Assembly (NCBI GenBank): GCA_017961515.1
Contig: JAGCXC010000047.1
Coordinates: 1 to 39,936, forward strand
Origin: Clostridiales bacterium
Lineage (GTDB): Bacteria > Bacillota > Clostridia > Acetivibrionales > RGIG10202
Length of the DNA: 39,936 bases
Direction of reading: 5' to 3'
Every line of letters starts with the position of its first letter. The first letter of the stretch is position 1. Made by a program: the position numbers and the translations under genes. Under the pieces are notes generated by a model that saw only the letters and a program-made list of their open reading frames with translations, did not search any database and was not told where the DNA came from. Of the stretch, positions 15,832 through 25,385 are shown piece after piece.

Positions 15832-18030
15832 TTATCTCTTATCTTTTTTCCTTTTTCTCTTTCTTGCTTTGAAATTGCCATCTCTTATAACACTCTTTCT
15901 TTTCCTCCGTCTGTGCACCTTCTTCCTTTTGTCACTTTTCCCAACCAATAAAAAATCTATCTGTCGCGAATCCTTATCTGCTCTCGCAACTTTAACTCTT
16001 ACTTCATCACCTATATTATACGTTTTGCCTGTTCTTTCGCCTATCAGTGAATAATTACCCTCATTGAATATGTAATAATCATCTGCCAAATCTCTTAAAC
16101 GAACAAGGCCCTCTATCGTATTAGGTAACTCAACAAAAATTCCAAATGACGTAATACTAGACACTATCCCATCGAATACATAACCCTCGTACCTTTTCAT
16201 ATATTCGCACTTCTTCATATCATCAACTTCTCTTTCAGCATCCTGTGCTATTCTCTCATTATCAGAACATAACTTAGCTATATCCTCTAATCTATCCTCA
16301 TAATATTTTCTTCTAGTGGCATTAAATGATCCTCTCAAAAATTCCTTCATTATTCGATGAATAATAAGATCCGGATATCTCCTAATCGGAGATGTAAAAT
16401 GCGAATAAAACTTCGCTGCCAGTCCAAAATGTCCCTGACTCTTTGTTGTATACTTAGCTTTTTGCATAGACCTTAACATGACCGTACTTACAATCTTTTC
16501 TTCCCTCTTCCCTTGCGCATCCCTTAACACTTTTTGTAATGCTTTAGGATACACTTTCGAGGATACCTTTAGCTTATAACCTAAATTCTTTAAAAATACA
16601 GATAAATTCCTTATTTTATCTTCCTTTGGCTCTTCATGCACTCTGTACACAAACGGCATACCTAGCCAATAAAAATGCTCCGACACCGTCTCGTTACATA
16701 TAACCATAAACTCTTCTATTATTTTATTCGCAATAGTAGTCTTATACTCACTAACTCCCACAGCCTTGCCATTCTCATCTAACTCTATTTTAGATTCACC
16801 TAAACTAAAATCTATTGCTCCTCTTTTTTTCATCTTTGCCTCTAAAATTTTCGCTAATTCCTTCATTGTGAAAAAATCATCTACAAAGTCTTTATAACGT
16901 TCCTTTAATTTTTTATTGTTCTCCTCTAATATTTTGTAAACATCAGTATAGGTCATTCTTTCATTTATGTTTATAACACTTTCAAATATATCATGATCAA
17001 CTACATCTCCGTTTTTATCTATTTCCATCATAACTGAAAAACCTAGTCTATCAACTTTTGCATTTAAACTACATATACCATTCGAAAGTTTTTTGGGCAA
17101 CATCGGAATTACCCTATCTATCAAATAAACACTAGTCCCTCTTTTTAACGCTTCCTTATCTAAAAAACTTCCCTCTTTCACGTACTCGCTAACATCAGCT
17201 ATATGCACACCTAACTTATAATTACCATTTTCTAAGATTTCTATCGATACTGCATCATCCAAATCTTTTGCATCTTCTCCGTCAATAGTAACCATTTTTA
17301 GGCCTCTAAGATCTACTCTATCTTTTATCACACTATCATCAACAACATCACTTATTTCTTCACATTCTAAAAGCACTGTTTTATCAAAGCTTTCTTCCAA
17401 TCCGTATGACTTTGCTACAGATAGTATGTCAACACCTTTATCTTTTTTATTACCTAATACCTCTATAATTTTCCCCTCTAAAACATCAACTACAGGATTT
17501 ATTTTTCTTTTTGTTATTCTAATTATTACTTTCTGGTCTTTCTTAACGCCTTTCTTCCTATTTCCAACTATTAGCACCTCTTCGGGAATTCTCTTATTGT
17601 CTGGGATAACAAAACATTTATTCTTACAAACTTTAACTGTACCAACTATCTCCTCATTTGCTTTTTTTAATATCTTACATACAATTCCTTCTTTTTTATT
17701 GCCACAACTACCAACCATGTCCTCTTTTACTAACACAGTATCTCCATCTATAGCTCCATTTAAAGCATACTCGCTTATAAACATGTCCTCTCCATCACAA
17801 AGCCGCAAAAAGGCGTACCCTTTTTCGCTTCCCTGTATCCGGCCACACACATACTCGGAATTTTCAATAGTTTGATACCTTCCATTATTAGACTTTACTA
17901 TTTTCCCTTCTGTCTGTAACTCTTCTAACACCGTTTTTATATCAATATTACTGCCTATACCTTGCTGTATTTCTCTGGCTCGCAACTTTTTTTTAGCAAA
18001 TTTTAAATACTCCAAAATCTTATCTTTCAT
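15832..18030 (-). CDS. rnr: Ribonuclease R
   Basis: 3'-to-5' exoribonuclease of the RNB family that degrades structured RNA and works with tmRNA/SmpB in clearing stalled messages. The 732-residue protein has an N-terminal winged-helix/cold-shock region, the RNB catalytic signature TIDGEDAKDLDDA near 249-261, GHFGLA and SPIRRYPDL further on, a C-terminal S1 domain (YEGYVFDGIVSSITSFGIFVE) and a strongly basic tail rich in Arg and Lys. ATG start. It lies downstream of secG, the usual clostridial neighbour, but smpB-ssrA is 17 kb away, and the ankyrin gene takes its place. Confidence 0.97.
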   Translation of the reverse strand: MKDKILEYLKFAKKKLRAREIQQGIGSNIDIKTVLEELQTEGKIVKSNNGRYQTIENSEYVCGRIQGSEKGYAFLRLCDGEDMFISEYALNGAIDGDTVLVKEDMVGSCGNKKEGIVCKILKKANEEIVGTVKVCKNKCFVIPDNKRIPEEVLIVGNRKKGVKKDQKVIIRITKRKINPVVDVLEGKIIEVLGNKKDKGVDILSVAKSYGLEESFDKTVLLECEEISDVVDDSVIKDRVDLRGLKMVTIDGEDAKDLDDAVSIEILENGNYKLGVHIADVSEYVKEGSFLDKEALKRGTSVYLIDRVIPMLPKKLSNGICSLNAKVDRLGFSVMMEIDKNGDVVDHDIFESVININERMTYTDVYKILEENNKKLKERYKDFVDDFFTMKELAKILEAKMKKRGAIDFSLGESKIELDENGKAVGVSEYKTTIANKIIEEFMVICNETVSEHFYWLGMPFVYRVHEEPKEDKIRNLSVFLKNLGYKLKVSSKVYPKALQKVLRDAQGKREEKIVSTVMLRSMQKAKYTTKSQGHFGLAAKFYSHFTSPIRRYPDLIIHRIMKEFLRGSFNATRRKYYEDRLEDIAKLCSDNERIAQDAEREVDDMKKCEYMKRYEGYVFDGIVSSITSFGIFVELPNTIEGLVRLRDLADDYYIFNEGNYSLIGERTGKTYNIGDEVRVKVARADKDSRQIDFLLVGKSDKRKKVHRRRKRKSVIRDGNFKARKRKRKKDKR

Positions 18031-18168
18031 ATGTTCACAAATTCCCTTTCATTTGATATACCACTTATCTTATTGTGCAAAACAATTATTCACAGAACAC
18101 ATGAGTAATACGCTATTTGCACACCGTCCATTCTTTATAAATTTTCTTCATAACAAAAAAATTACCTT

Positions 18169-18199
18169 CTAACCCCACTACATAAAGGAGTGGGATTCT
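18169..18199 (-). terminator. Terminator-like hairpin between secG and rnr
   Basis: On the minus strand CCCACT and AGTGGG pair around a CCTTTATGT loop; a TTTTTTT run follows after about 12 bases (18161-18155). The distance to the T-run is long, so this may be a weak or partial terminator that lets some secG transcript continue into rnr. Confidence 0.5.
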
Positions 18200-18223
18200 A
18201 AAGGCATCAACAAATTACACTTC

Positions 18224-18463
18224 CTACATAACCACTAGCTTTTGCAACCAAACAGATGTAACCAAAAATCCTATCGCTGCAACAGATGTATATTTTTTTA
18301 GTATTGCATCTATTGTTCTAGCTTTATTTTGGCCAAAGAAAGTACCTGCACCTCCAGCTATAGTCCCTGATAGGCCAGCTTGTTTACCCGACTGCAATAA
18401 CACTATTACAACTATTGATAGGGTAAATACAATGTGTACACTATTTACTATAATCTTTAGCAT
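18224..18463 (-). CDS. secG: Protein translocase subunit SecG
   Basis: Small accessory subunit of the SecYEG channel in the cytoplasmic membrane. With ATG 18463 it is 79 residues; a GTG at 18475 would start inside the AAGGAG ribosome site, so I reject it. Two transmembrane helices flank the conserved middle: VIVLLQSGKQAGLSGTIAGG then FFGQNKARTIDAILKK and a second hydrophobic helix. Followed by rnr as in many Firmicutes. Confidence 0.93.
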   Translation of the reverse strand: MLKIIVNSVHIVFTLSIVVIVLLQSGKQAGLSGTIAGGAGTFFGQNKARTIDAILKKYTSVAAIGFLVTSVWLQKLVVM

Positions 18464-18574
18464 TTTACTTAACACTCCTTAAATGTTATATTACATCGCT
18501 ATCTTATTCTATCACAAGAGTGAATACAAAACAAGTACAACTTTTTTGTATTCACTCTATTTTTTTAAAAAATA

Positions 18575-19639
18575 TTATTTCATTCTCAAAAATGTAGGTA
18601 TATCAACATCTTCCATTGATTCTCTTAGTGCCTGTGGTCTCTCTCCGTTAGCTAGGACAGCCTTACTTTTATTCTCAAAGTTTGCTACTGGATCATTATC
18701 AAATCCTGTCGCTATAACTGTTATAATAAGCTCATCTCCCATAGCCTCATTAACAGTTACTCCAAATATAATGTTAGCCTCTGGATCAACCGAGTTCTCT
18801 ATCAATTTTGTCGCTTCTGTAACTTCCAATAACTCAACCTTACCTGTTACCTGTATCAATACTCTCTTAGCACCTTCTATTGATGTCTCAAGTAATGGAC
18901 TTTGTATAGCTTGTCTTGCAGCTTCCTCTGCTCTATTCTCTCCTGCTGCTCGTCCTATACCCATATGCGCCAATCCAGCATTTGTCATTATAGTTTTTAC
19001 ATCTGCAAAGTCCAGATTTACAACTCCATTCAACATTATCAAATCAGATATACCCTGTACACCCTGTCTTAAAACATCATCTGCTATTCTAAATGCTTCA
19101 ATTATTGATGTCTTTCTTTCTACTATTTGCAAAAGTCTATCATTTGGTATTGTTACTAATGTATCCACTGTCTCCTTTAGTGCCTCTGCACCTTTTTCAG
19201 CATATTGCATTCTCTTTCTGCCTTCAAAAGAAAACGGTTTTGTTACAACCCCCACTGTTAGTATTCCTTTTTCTTTTGCTAACTTTGCTACAATTGGAGC
19301 TGCTCCCGTTCCTGTTCCGCCTCCCATTCCAGCTGTGACAAAAACCATATCCGCACCATCAATAGCTTTTTCTAGTTCTTCTAAACTTTCCTCTGCCGCC
19401 TTTTCCCCAACCTCTGGGTTTGCTCCTGCTCCTAAGCCCTTTGTTAATTTTTCTCCTATCTGTATCTTTACCTCAGCATGTGACGCATTCAACGCTTGCT
19501 TATCTGTATTTACACTAATAAAATCTACACCTTTTACTCCTGCTGCTATCATTCTATTAACAGCATTATTACCACCGCCACCTACTCCTATAACTTTTAT
19601 CTTGGCAAGCTGTTCGTCTTTAAGATCTAATTCAAGCAA
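18575..19639 (-). CDS. ftsZ: Cell division protein FtsZ
   Basis: Tubulin-like GTPase that forms the division ring. The 354-residue protein has [13 protein letters not shown] (18-30), the tubulin signature [12 protein letters not shown] (104-115), and the conserved C-terminal tail DIPTFLRMK that binds SepF/FtsA. Start is TTG at 19639 with AAGGGGG 7 nt upstream; there is no suitable ATG. The variable linker before the tail is short. It is not in a murein/division cluster here; its neighbours are secG (downstream) and a nuclease gene (upstream) with long spacers, so it is probably transcribed alone. Confidence 0.98.
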   Translation of the reverse strand: MLELDLKDEQLAKIKVIGVGGGGNNAVNRMIAAGVKGVDFISVNTDKQALNASHAEVKIQIGEKLTKGLGAGANPEVGEKAAEESLEELEKAIDGADMVFVTAGMGGGTGTGAAPIVAKLAKEKGILTVGVVTKPFSFEGRKRMQYAEKGAEALKETVDTLVTIPNDRLLQIVERKTSIIEAFRIADDVLRQGVQGISDLIMLNGVVNLDFADVKTIMTNAGLAHMGIGRAAGENRAEEAARQAIQSPLLETSIEGAKRVLIQVTGKVELLEVTEATKLIENSVDPEANIIFGVTVNEAMGDELIITVIATGFDNDPVANFENKSKAVLANGERPQALRESMEDVDIPTFLRMK

Positions 19640-20096
19640 TTTTAGTCCCCCTTACTTATTTGATATGAACCTACTAAATATAACTTAATCCTCGCTTCTT
19701 ATGCTACCTACGCAAGCATAACTTCGGTTAGTTTCTTCCTTATCCTATCTATTACATTATTCGATCAAAAATATCCTAAACTAAATTATAACCTTGCTCC
19801 TCTTCCTATACTTCACCTACATTCACTGATAAACTCATGCTATTCTCATAACATTATCCATATATTATCTATTTTAATATATTTCGAAAAACAAAGCAAC
19901 ATTTTATTTAAAATTTCTTTATCTTTTTTCCTAAAAAGCACTTCTTATGTTTTTACCAATTTTTTCACTAATATAAACTATCCTTTTTCTCCCTATACCC
20001 TTTTTAAACTCAAGTTCACCCTCAATAGTATCATCCTTTCTTGGTTTATTTGGTCTATATTAATTCTATCGGAAAATTATGTTAAAACATTATGCT
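19640..20096. other. 457-base intergenic region upstream of ftsZ
   Basis: Purine-rich on the minus strand. It holds the ftsZ leader with a small inverted repeat, TATGCT...AGCATA, around 19700-19725. A 31-codon open frame (19931-20026, minus) has no standard start codon. I could not pick a confident ftsZ promoter. Confidence 0.4.
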
Positions 20097-21029
20097 CTAT
20101 GGATTACACTTTTTACATGGAAAATAACCTTTATAAACCACCTCTTCACGTGTTCCCTTAAACTCAAGCTTATTTTTTTCACTCATTTCCCTCACTGAAG
20201 CACAACTTGGAAAGTGAAATTTTAGGGTATGTGTGTTCAAAATATAAATTATCTTGTCTTTTTGAGGTTTTGTGGTTTGTGTTGGTAATTCTGTTTTTTC
20301 AATTCTAAAGCTTGTTCCCGTAGTATAATCTATGTTAATACCTGGCTGAACATTATAACAGTATACGTTAAACATTATTCCTTTTCCGCTATCTTCAATA
20401 GAGTATGCCTCAATTAATACCCCACTTGCAACAAGATTTTTCCCTTCAAAAACAGGAGTTACCCTATATAATACGTGATTTTTTGTAAACTTTACATAAT
20501 TCGCGACTTTGTTTTCAAATGGCAACATACCTTCAACATTCATATATCTTGTCCCAGTTATAAGATTATTAGGATTAGCATTCTCTCCTGATAATTCAAA
20601 TGCAATCAAGTGGCACCGATTGTACAAATATTTATCTTTTATAATATCATCATACCTTACTGTGTGCCATCCCGATGGCCTTATATCTCCTATATCTTCA
20701 CGCTTGCTAATCGGCATAGTTTCTTGTCCAATTAACGCAAATGCAACCCCACAACGTCCTAGATTATCTAACTTAGCATACGATTCAAAAGTTTTAGTTG
20801 TATAATCTTCTTTTTTGAAAAATGGTTTATTGTCATTGACTATTGCATATGCTTCCCCACTGTATTTAGGCACATTTCTTAGCCAAACATATTTGTCGTC
20901 CTCTTTATGTAATTCATATTCTGCAATTGAACTAATGTTTGCTTTATTGTCATCATTTGTCATATCACCAATACGCCCTACTAATACAAGAAGTGGTATT
21001 ATAATAAGCCATATATATTTCTTTTTCAC
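20097..21029 (-). CDS. Membrane-anchored or secreted DNA/RNA non-specific endonuclease (EndA type) with C-terminal zinc-site domain
   Basis: 310 residues. An N-terminal hydrophobic segment (5-19) acts as signal or anchor. The nuclease domain (about 60-235) contains YNRCHLIAFELSGE, the family's DRGH-like motif with catalytic His140, and NLITGTRYMNVEGMLPFE carrying the metal-binding Asn. This is the beta-beta-alpha-metal nuclease type of streptococcal EndA. The last 44 residues form a separate small domain with PSC (276) and PCKKC (305, 308), like the Ada-type metal-binding domain often appended to clostridial secreted nucleases. GTG start with AGAGAGGG 8 nt upstream. Likely roles are nutrient DNA degradation or DNA uptake; this is inferred. 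Confidence 0.88.
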   Translation of the reverse strand: MKKKYIWLIIIPLLVLVGRIGDMTNDDNKANISSIAEYELHKEDDKYVWLRNVPKYSGEAYAIVNDNKPFFKKEDYTTKTFESYAKLDNLGRCGVAFALIGQETMPISKREDIGDIRPSGWHTVRYDDIIKDKYLYNRCHLIAFELSGENANPNNLITGTRYMNVEGMLPFENKVANYVKFTKNHVLYRVTPVFEGKNLVASGVLIEAYSIEDSGKGIMFNVYCYNVQPGINIDYTTGTSFRIEKTELPTQTTKPQKDKIIYILNTHTLKFHFPSCASVREMSEKNKLEFKGTREEVVYKGYFPCKKCNP

Positions 21030-21094
21030 AAAATCATCCCTCTCTTGTTGTTTTTTTCACCTTTGTCTGTATCGAAAAATATTAACATATCCTA

Positions 21095-21138
21095 AATACT
21101 AAAAAGAGCCTCTATATTCTAGGGCTCTTTTTAGTATT
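21095..21138. terminator. Strong terminator after lgt, end of the large operon
   Basis: AATACTAAAAAGAGCC (21095-21110) pairs perfectly over 16 bp with GGCTCTTTTTAGTATT (21123-21138). The stem includes A- and T-tracts, so it can act on both strands. Its right arm covers the lgt stop codon at 21131. Confidence 0.85.
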
Positions 21139-21931
21139 CTACCACTTTTTTCTTTTTTATAATTCCAAATACTATCGCTACTACAACCATTGCTGCTGAC
21201 AACACCTGGGACACTCTAAAATTTAGCAACATCAAACTATCCACCCTAAGTCCTTCTATGAAAAACCTTGCTAAACCATACATCAGCATATACGCGAAAA
21301 ATACTTCGCCGTCAACCTTTTTTCTTTTCCTTATCCCGCACAACACAAAAAATATAACCAGTGTCACCAACGACTCATATAGAAAAGTTGGATGCACCAA
21401 CTTTTCCCCAGCTACACCCTTTATTATATCTCCCGTCATACCCCATGGCAGTGTGGTTTCCACTCCAAATGCTTCTTGATTAGTGAAATTACCCCATCTT
21501 CCTATAGATTGACCTAATGCAAGGTACGGCATCAATATATCCACAACATCTAAAAACCTATAGCCTCTTTTTTTACAATAAACATATATAGAAACAAGTG
21601 CACCTATTACTCCTCCATATATTGCAAGTCCACCTGTTCTTATGTTTAGTATGTTTACCCACTCATGTCGAAATTCATCTATATTAAATACAACATAATA
21701 TGCCCTTGCACATAAAAGTCCAAAAACTATCGCATACACTAAAATATTACATATGTCATCCACTGTATACCCAAATCTATACACATTTCTTTTCACCAAA
21801 AAAAATCCTACAAATATAGCAATTGATATTATAATCCCATACCAATATATACAAAAATCACCAAATGAAATTGCTACTGGGTCTACATCAAAATGCAAAT
21901 CAAGTTTTGGAAAAGCTATATAACTAATCAT
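21131..21931 (-). CDS. lgt: Prolipoprotein diacylglyceryl transferase
   Basis: Transfers diacylglycerol from phosphatidylglycerol to the lipobox cysteine of prolipoproteins at the cytoplasmic membrane. The 266-residue protein has about seven membrane segments, the YG...RxYY region (residues 71-80) and the Lgt signature SIGRWGNFTNQEAFG (142-156) with the key Arg145. Near the end, RFFIEGLRVDSL is also typical. ATG start. It is last in the collinear block and closes it at a strong terminator. Confidence 0.97.
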   Translation of the reverse strand: MISYIAFPKLDLHFDVDPVAISFGDFCIYWYGIIISIAIFVGFFLVKRNVYRFGYTVDDICNILVYAIVFGLLCARAYYVVFNIDEFRHEWVNILNIRTGGLAIYGGVIGALVSIYVYCKKRGYRFLDVVDILMPYLALGQSIGRWGNFTNQEAFGVETTLPWGMTGDIIKGVAGEKLVHPTFLYESLVTLVIFFVLCGIRKRKKVDGEVFFAYMLMYGLARFFIEGLRVDSLMLLNFRVSQVLSAAMVVVAIVFGIIKKKKVVEY

Positions 21932-21940
21932 CGTATCTCT

Positions 21941-23227
21941 TTACCTTTCAATAGGATACACAATGGACAAAGCTAATCTCTCTTCTTTAAAGTGCTCTTT
22001 CAAATAATACATCAAATCTTCTATTGTTACCTCTTCTAGTACACGATAAAAATCAAGACTAATTACACCTTTAAAGTAATTTTCTATAAATGTTGTAGAT
22101 ACCGTATCTATTCGCTCGAACTCTCTTATAAAATCTCCAATTTGTGATTTCTTTTCTCGTAGGAAATCCTCTTTTTTTATTCCATCTCTTTTTATTCTCT
22201 CTATTTCGGCTAATATCATATCCTTTACCTTTTCTGGCTCATCTGTCTCTCCCCCGAAATTTGAGAAAGCATAGTTCTCCTCAATTGTATAATCATATCC
22301 AAATGTCGTATTTATTAATCCTTGACTGTACATATCACTGTATAAATTCGAACTATTTCCCATAATTATATCCAACAAAAGATTTATACACACGTCTTTT
22401 TTCAATTTATCATATCCATCTATATATACTTCATTGTCTTTATATCCCATCAAAAATAACGGTCTTGCTATCTCTTTTCTGTCCCTAACTACCTTTTTAT
22501 TAACTTCAGCTGGTTCGTCTGGATATATTCTCTTTATATCTAACGTATCAGTTACTTGTATATTTTTATCCACTATTTCAAATACCTCATTTGGATCCAC
22601 ATCTCCCACCACTAATACCATCATGTTTGATGGATGATAAAAAGTATTGTAACATTTGTACAAAAGCTCTGGTGTTATCTTCGATATACTCTCCACCGTT
22701 CCACCTATATCTATCTTAACAGGATTGTTTTTATACAGACCTTCAAGTAAGTTTAAAAATACTACTCTTGTACCACTGTCTTTTAGCATATTAATCTCTT
22801 GAGCTATTATTCCCTTCTCTGACTCAACGTTCTCTTCTGTCAAATATGGTTCTTGCACAAAATTCAATAATGTATTAAAGTTCTCTTTAAAATTATTTGT
22901 ACACGAAAATAAATACACTGTTTCTGCAAATCCTGTATACGCATTAGTATTAGCACCTAATTTTGAAAACGTATCCATTACATTCCCATCTTTTTGCTCA
23001 AACAATTTATGCTCCAAAAAATGTGCTATACCATCCGGCACTCGTATTTCTTTCTTTGTATCCGGATCAATAAAAATATTGTTTAATGATCCATAATGAG
23101 TTCCAAACGTTGCAAATATTTTCTTATAACCCTTCTTGGGGATAACAAAAGCCTTTAACCCACACTTATGTTCATACTCATACAACACTTCACTTATATC
23201 ATCATAATTATGCTTTTTTATGTTCAT
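21941..23227 (-). CDS. M16 family zinc peptidase, catalytic member of a pair
   Basis: Inverzincin-type metallopeptidase of about 428 residues. The inverted zinc motif HFLEH is intact (residues 69-73 from ATG 23227), with a downstream Glu-rich segment EKGIIAQEINM supplying the third ligand. A GTG at 23239 sits inside the ribosome site, so ATG 23227 is preferred. It corresponds to Bacillus YmfH-type proteins, which pair with a YmfF-type partner lacking the zinc motif, the gene just upstream here. Location inside a translation/cell-envelope operon is common in Firmicutes, but the substrate is unknown. Confidence 0.92.
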   Translation of the reverse strand: MNIKKHNYDDISEVLYEYEHKCGLKAFVIPKKGYKKIFATFGTHYGSLNNIFIDPDTKKEIRVPDGIAHFLEHKLFEQKDGNVMDTFSKLGANTNAYTGFAETVYLFSCTNNFKENFNTLLNFVQEPYLTEENVESEKGIIAQEINMLKDSGTRVVFLNLLEGLYKNNPVKIDIGGTVESISKITPELLYKCYNTFYHPSNMMVLVVGDVDPNEVFEIVDKNIQVTDTLDIKRIYPDEPAEVNKKVVRDRKEIARPLFLMGYKDNEVYIDGYDKLKKDVCINLLLDIIMGNSSNLYSDMYSQGLINTTFGYDYTIEENYAFSNFGGETDEPEKVKDMILAEIERIKRDGIKKEDFLREKKSQIGDFIREFERIDTVSTTFIENYFKGVISLDFYRVLEEVTIEDLMYYLKEHFKEERLALSIVYPIER

Positions 23228-23244
23228 CTTAAATTTCACCTCTC

Positions 23245-24513
23245 TTACTTATTTGTTGTCAACACATATTCTGTGTCTAATACTATATTTTCTGATACTT
23301 TCATAATATCTTCCTTTGTCACACTATCCAGCATTTCTAAAATTTCTTCTATTCCCAATTTATATCCAAATAACTCTTTTCTTAATTCCACTCCGATTAT
23401 GCCATACTGAGTATCTCTTGTCGCTTCGTATGAATTTCTTATACTCTTCTTCGCCGTCTCTATTTCAAAATCCGTTATGTCTCCCTTTTTCATATTGTTT
23501 AGTTCTTTCATTATCATTTGACGTACTATATCCCTATTTTTCCCTTCTATGCCCGTCGATATCATCATTAATCCCTTTGTTCTATCAAGCATAGAGAATA
23601 TATAATAACACAAACTATTCTTCTCTCTTACATTTTTGAACAACTTCGACGATAAACCGCCACCTAGTATCTTATTGTAAACTAGAGCACTCACATAGTC
23701 TTTTGTATCATTATCAACATTAGTCCTAAATCCCATGATATATTTATCTTGAATTACTTCCATCTTATCTACCACAACATTTACCTTATCCACTTGTTTC
23801 TTAACCAGTGTATTCTCAACTGATATAATTTTATCACGTTTTAAATTTCTGAAACATTCTGTGCTTTTCATGATCATATCGTTATCAACATTACCAGCTA
23901 CAAAAATGTACATTGGCATACTACTAATCATTCTATGATAATTCTTCACCAAATCTTCATTCGTTATCTTTGCATAATCCTCTACATATCCCCTGTTATT
24001 TACCCCAAACGGCTCATCTTTGAACATATTCTCTAGAAACCTACAAGTTGCATATTCGCTTTTTTCGTTTATCGTCGCCTCAATCATTTTTATCAAATTA
24101 CTCTTTTCTGTGTCTACATATTTTTGTTCAAACTTCCCATCTTTTATATACGGATCTAATAAAACATCTCTAATAAAGCCAAATGCCTCTTCTATTAAAC
24201 TTTTTTTGCCAAGCGTAAATTTATCATCTATCACATCAACTTGGAAACTCATTATGTATAAATCTCCATGTTTGTTCCCTTCGCAATCAAGACGTAAACC
24301 GTAAAGCTCTGCTTTTCTTCTCTCTAAATCCAAAGTCTCCTTGTATTTATTCGTTCCTCTATTTAAGACGGATACCATCAACGCATTTGTAGATACTGTA
24401 CTTCTAGACAATTTATCCACAAAAAATACACTTATACTATTAGTTTTAAACCTATCCTCTTTTATATTGAATATGTTTATGCCATTACCACTATAAAGCT
24501 TCTCCAAACTCAT
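23245..24513 (-). CDS. M16 family peptidase-like protein without zinc motif
   Basis: 422-residue partner of the downstream M16 peptidase, YmfF type. At the place of HxxEH the sequence reads NRGTNKYKETLDLERRKAELYG, with no histidine pair, so it is not catalytic alone. In the family, such subunits form the second half of the active chamber of a heterodimer. A conserved glycine-rich motif, ILGGGLSSKLFKNVREK, is present. ATG 24513 overlaps the ribF TGA as TGATG, indicating coupled translation. Confidence 0.9.
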   Translation of the reverse strand: MSLEKLYSGNGINIFNIKEDRFKTNSISVFFVDKLSRSTVSTNALMVSVLNRGTNKYKETLDLERRKAELYGLRLDCEGNKHGDLYIMSFQVDVIDDKFTLGKKSLIEEAFGFIRDVLLDPYIKDGKFEQKYVDTEKSNLIKMIEATINEKSEYATCRFLENMFKDEPFGVNNRGYVEDYAKITNEDLVKNYHRMISSMPMYIFVAGNVDNDMIMKSTECFRNLKRDKIISVENTLVKKQVDKVNVVVDKMEVIQDKYIMGFRTNVDNDTKDYVSALVYNKILGGGLSSKLFKNVREKNSLCYYIFSMLDRTKGLMMISTGIEGKNRDIVRQMIMKELNNMKKGDITDFEIETAKKSIRNSYEATRDTQYGIIGVELRKELFGYKLGIEEILEMLDSVTKEDIMKVSENIVLDTEYVLTTNK

Positions 24514-25370
24514 CACTTACCTTCCCTTATTTTTTTCACATCTTGATTAATTTGCTGAGCTAAATCTTCTATGCTACCAAATTTTCTCTCCCCTCTTATT
24601 CTCTCCAAAAATTTAACCGCTATTCTTTTTCCATATATATCTTCATCAAAATCAAATATATTTGTCTCTATACTCTTATAATTAATACTTCCGATAGTTG
24701 GGTTTGTACCTATATTAGTTATACTATCATACACCATATCATTATACTTGGTGCGTGTCCTATACACACCAACTTTAGGAATTATCATTCCAACTGGTTT
24801 TGTTATATTGGCTGTCTTAAATCCAATTTTTCTACCGTTTTTTAATCCTTCCATCACTTTACCTTCTATACAAAACTCCCAGCCTAATAATTCATTTGCA
24901 CTAAAAACATCACCTTGTTGTATAAGATCTCTTATTTTGGTGCTACTTACATCATCAACCCTTTCTACCACATCAACTTCAAAAAACTTTTTAAAACTTG
25001 TAATATTTCCTTGTCTGTCTTTACCAAATCTATAGTCATCCCCAACAACAGCGGCACTAACATTAAACTTATCTTTTAGCTCCTTTAAAAAATCCTCCGC
25101 TTTGATGTTCTTAAATTCTTTCGAAAATTTTCTAAACACGACATAATCTACCCCTAAAGCATCTAAAGCGCAAACCTTTTGCTCGCGCGTCATAATCTTT
25201 TCCATATTTTCCTTCTCTATCACGTACACCAACGATTTGCCATTTATCTTATTGGCCAAATCAATTAATCTATTGATTAGTTTTAAATGTCCCAGATGCA
25301 ATCCATCAAAATTTCCCAATGTCACAGCAGTAGCCTCTATTAAAGCTTTCGCACCCGATATAACTTCCAT
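24513..25370 (-). CDS. ribF: Bifunctional riboflavin kinase / FAD synthetase
   Basis: Makes FMN from riboflavin and then FAD. The 285-residue protein has the N-terminal nucleotidyltransferase motifs LGNFDGLHLGHLKLI (18-32) and SSTKIRDLI (142-150), then the C-terminal flavokinase domain with GRKIGFKTANI and TNIGTNPTI. Slightly short compared with the usual 305-315. ATG with AGGTGAT site; 15 nt after truB. Its position after truB is the standard Firmicute order. Confidence 0.96.
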   Translation of the reverse strand: MEVISGAKALIEATAVTLGNFDGLHLGHLKLINRLIDLANKINGKSLVYVIEKENMEKIMTREQKVCALDALGVDYVVFRKFSKEFKNIKAEDFLKELKDKFNVSAAVVGDDYRFGKDRQGNITSFKKFFEVDVVERVDDVSSTKIRDLIQQGDVFSANELLGWEFCIEGKVMEGLKNGRKIGFKTANITKPVGMIIPKVGVYRTRTKYNDMVYDSITNIGTNPTIGSINYKSIETNIFDFDEDIYGKRIAVKFLERIRGERKFGSIEDLAQQINQDVKKIREGK

Positions 25371-25385
25371 ATCATCACCTATCTC

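Noticed and set aside
18483..19688. 401-codon plus-strand open frame
   Set aside because: It is the complement of ftsZ, with Ser/Ala/Pro-rich composition typical of an antisense shadow and no ribosome site.
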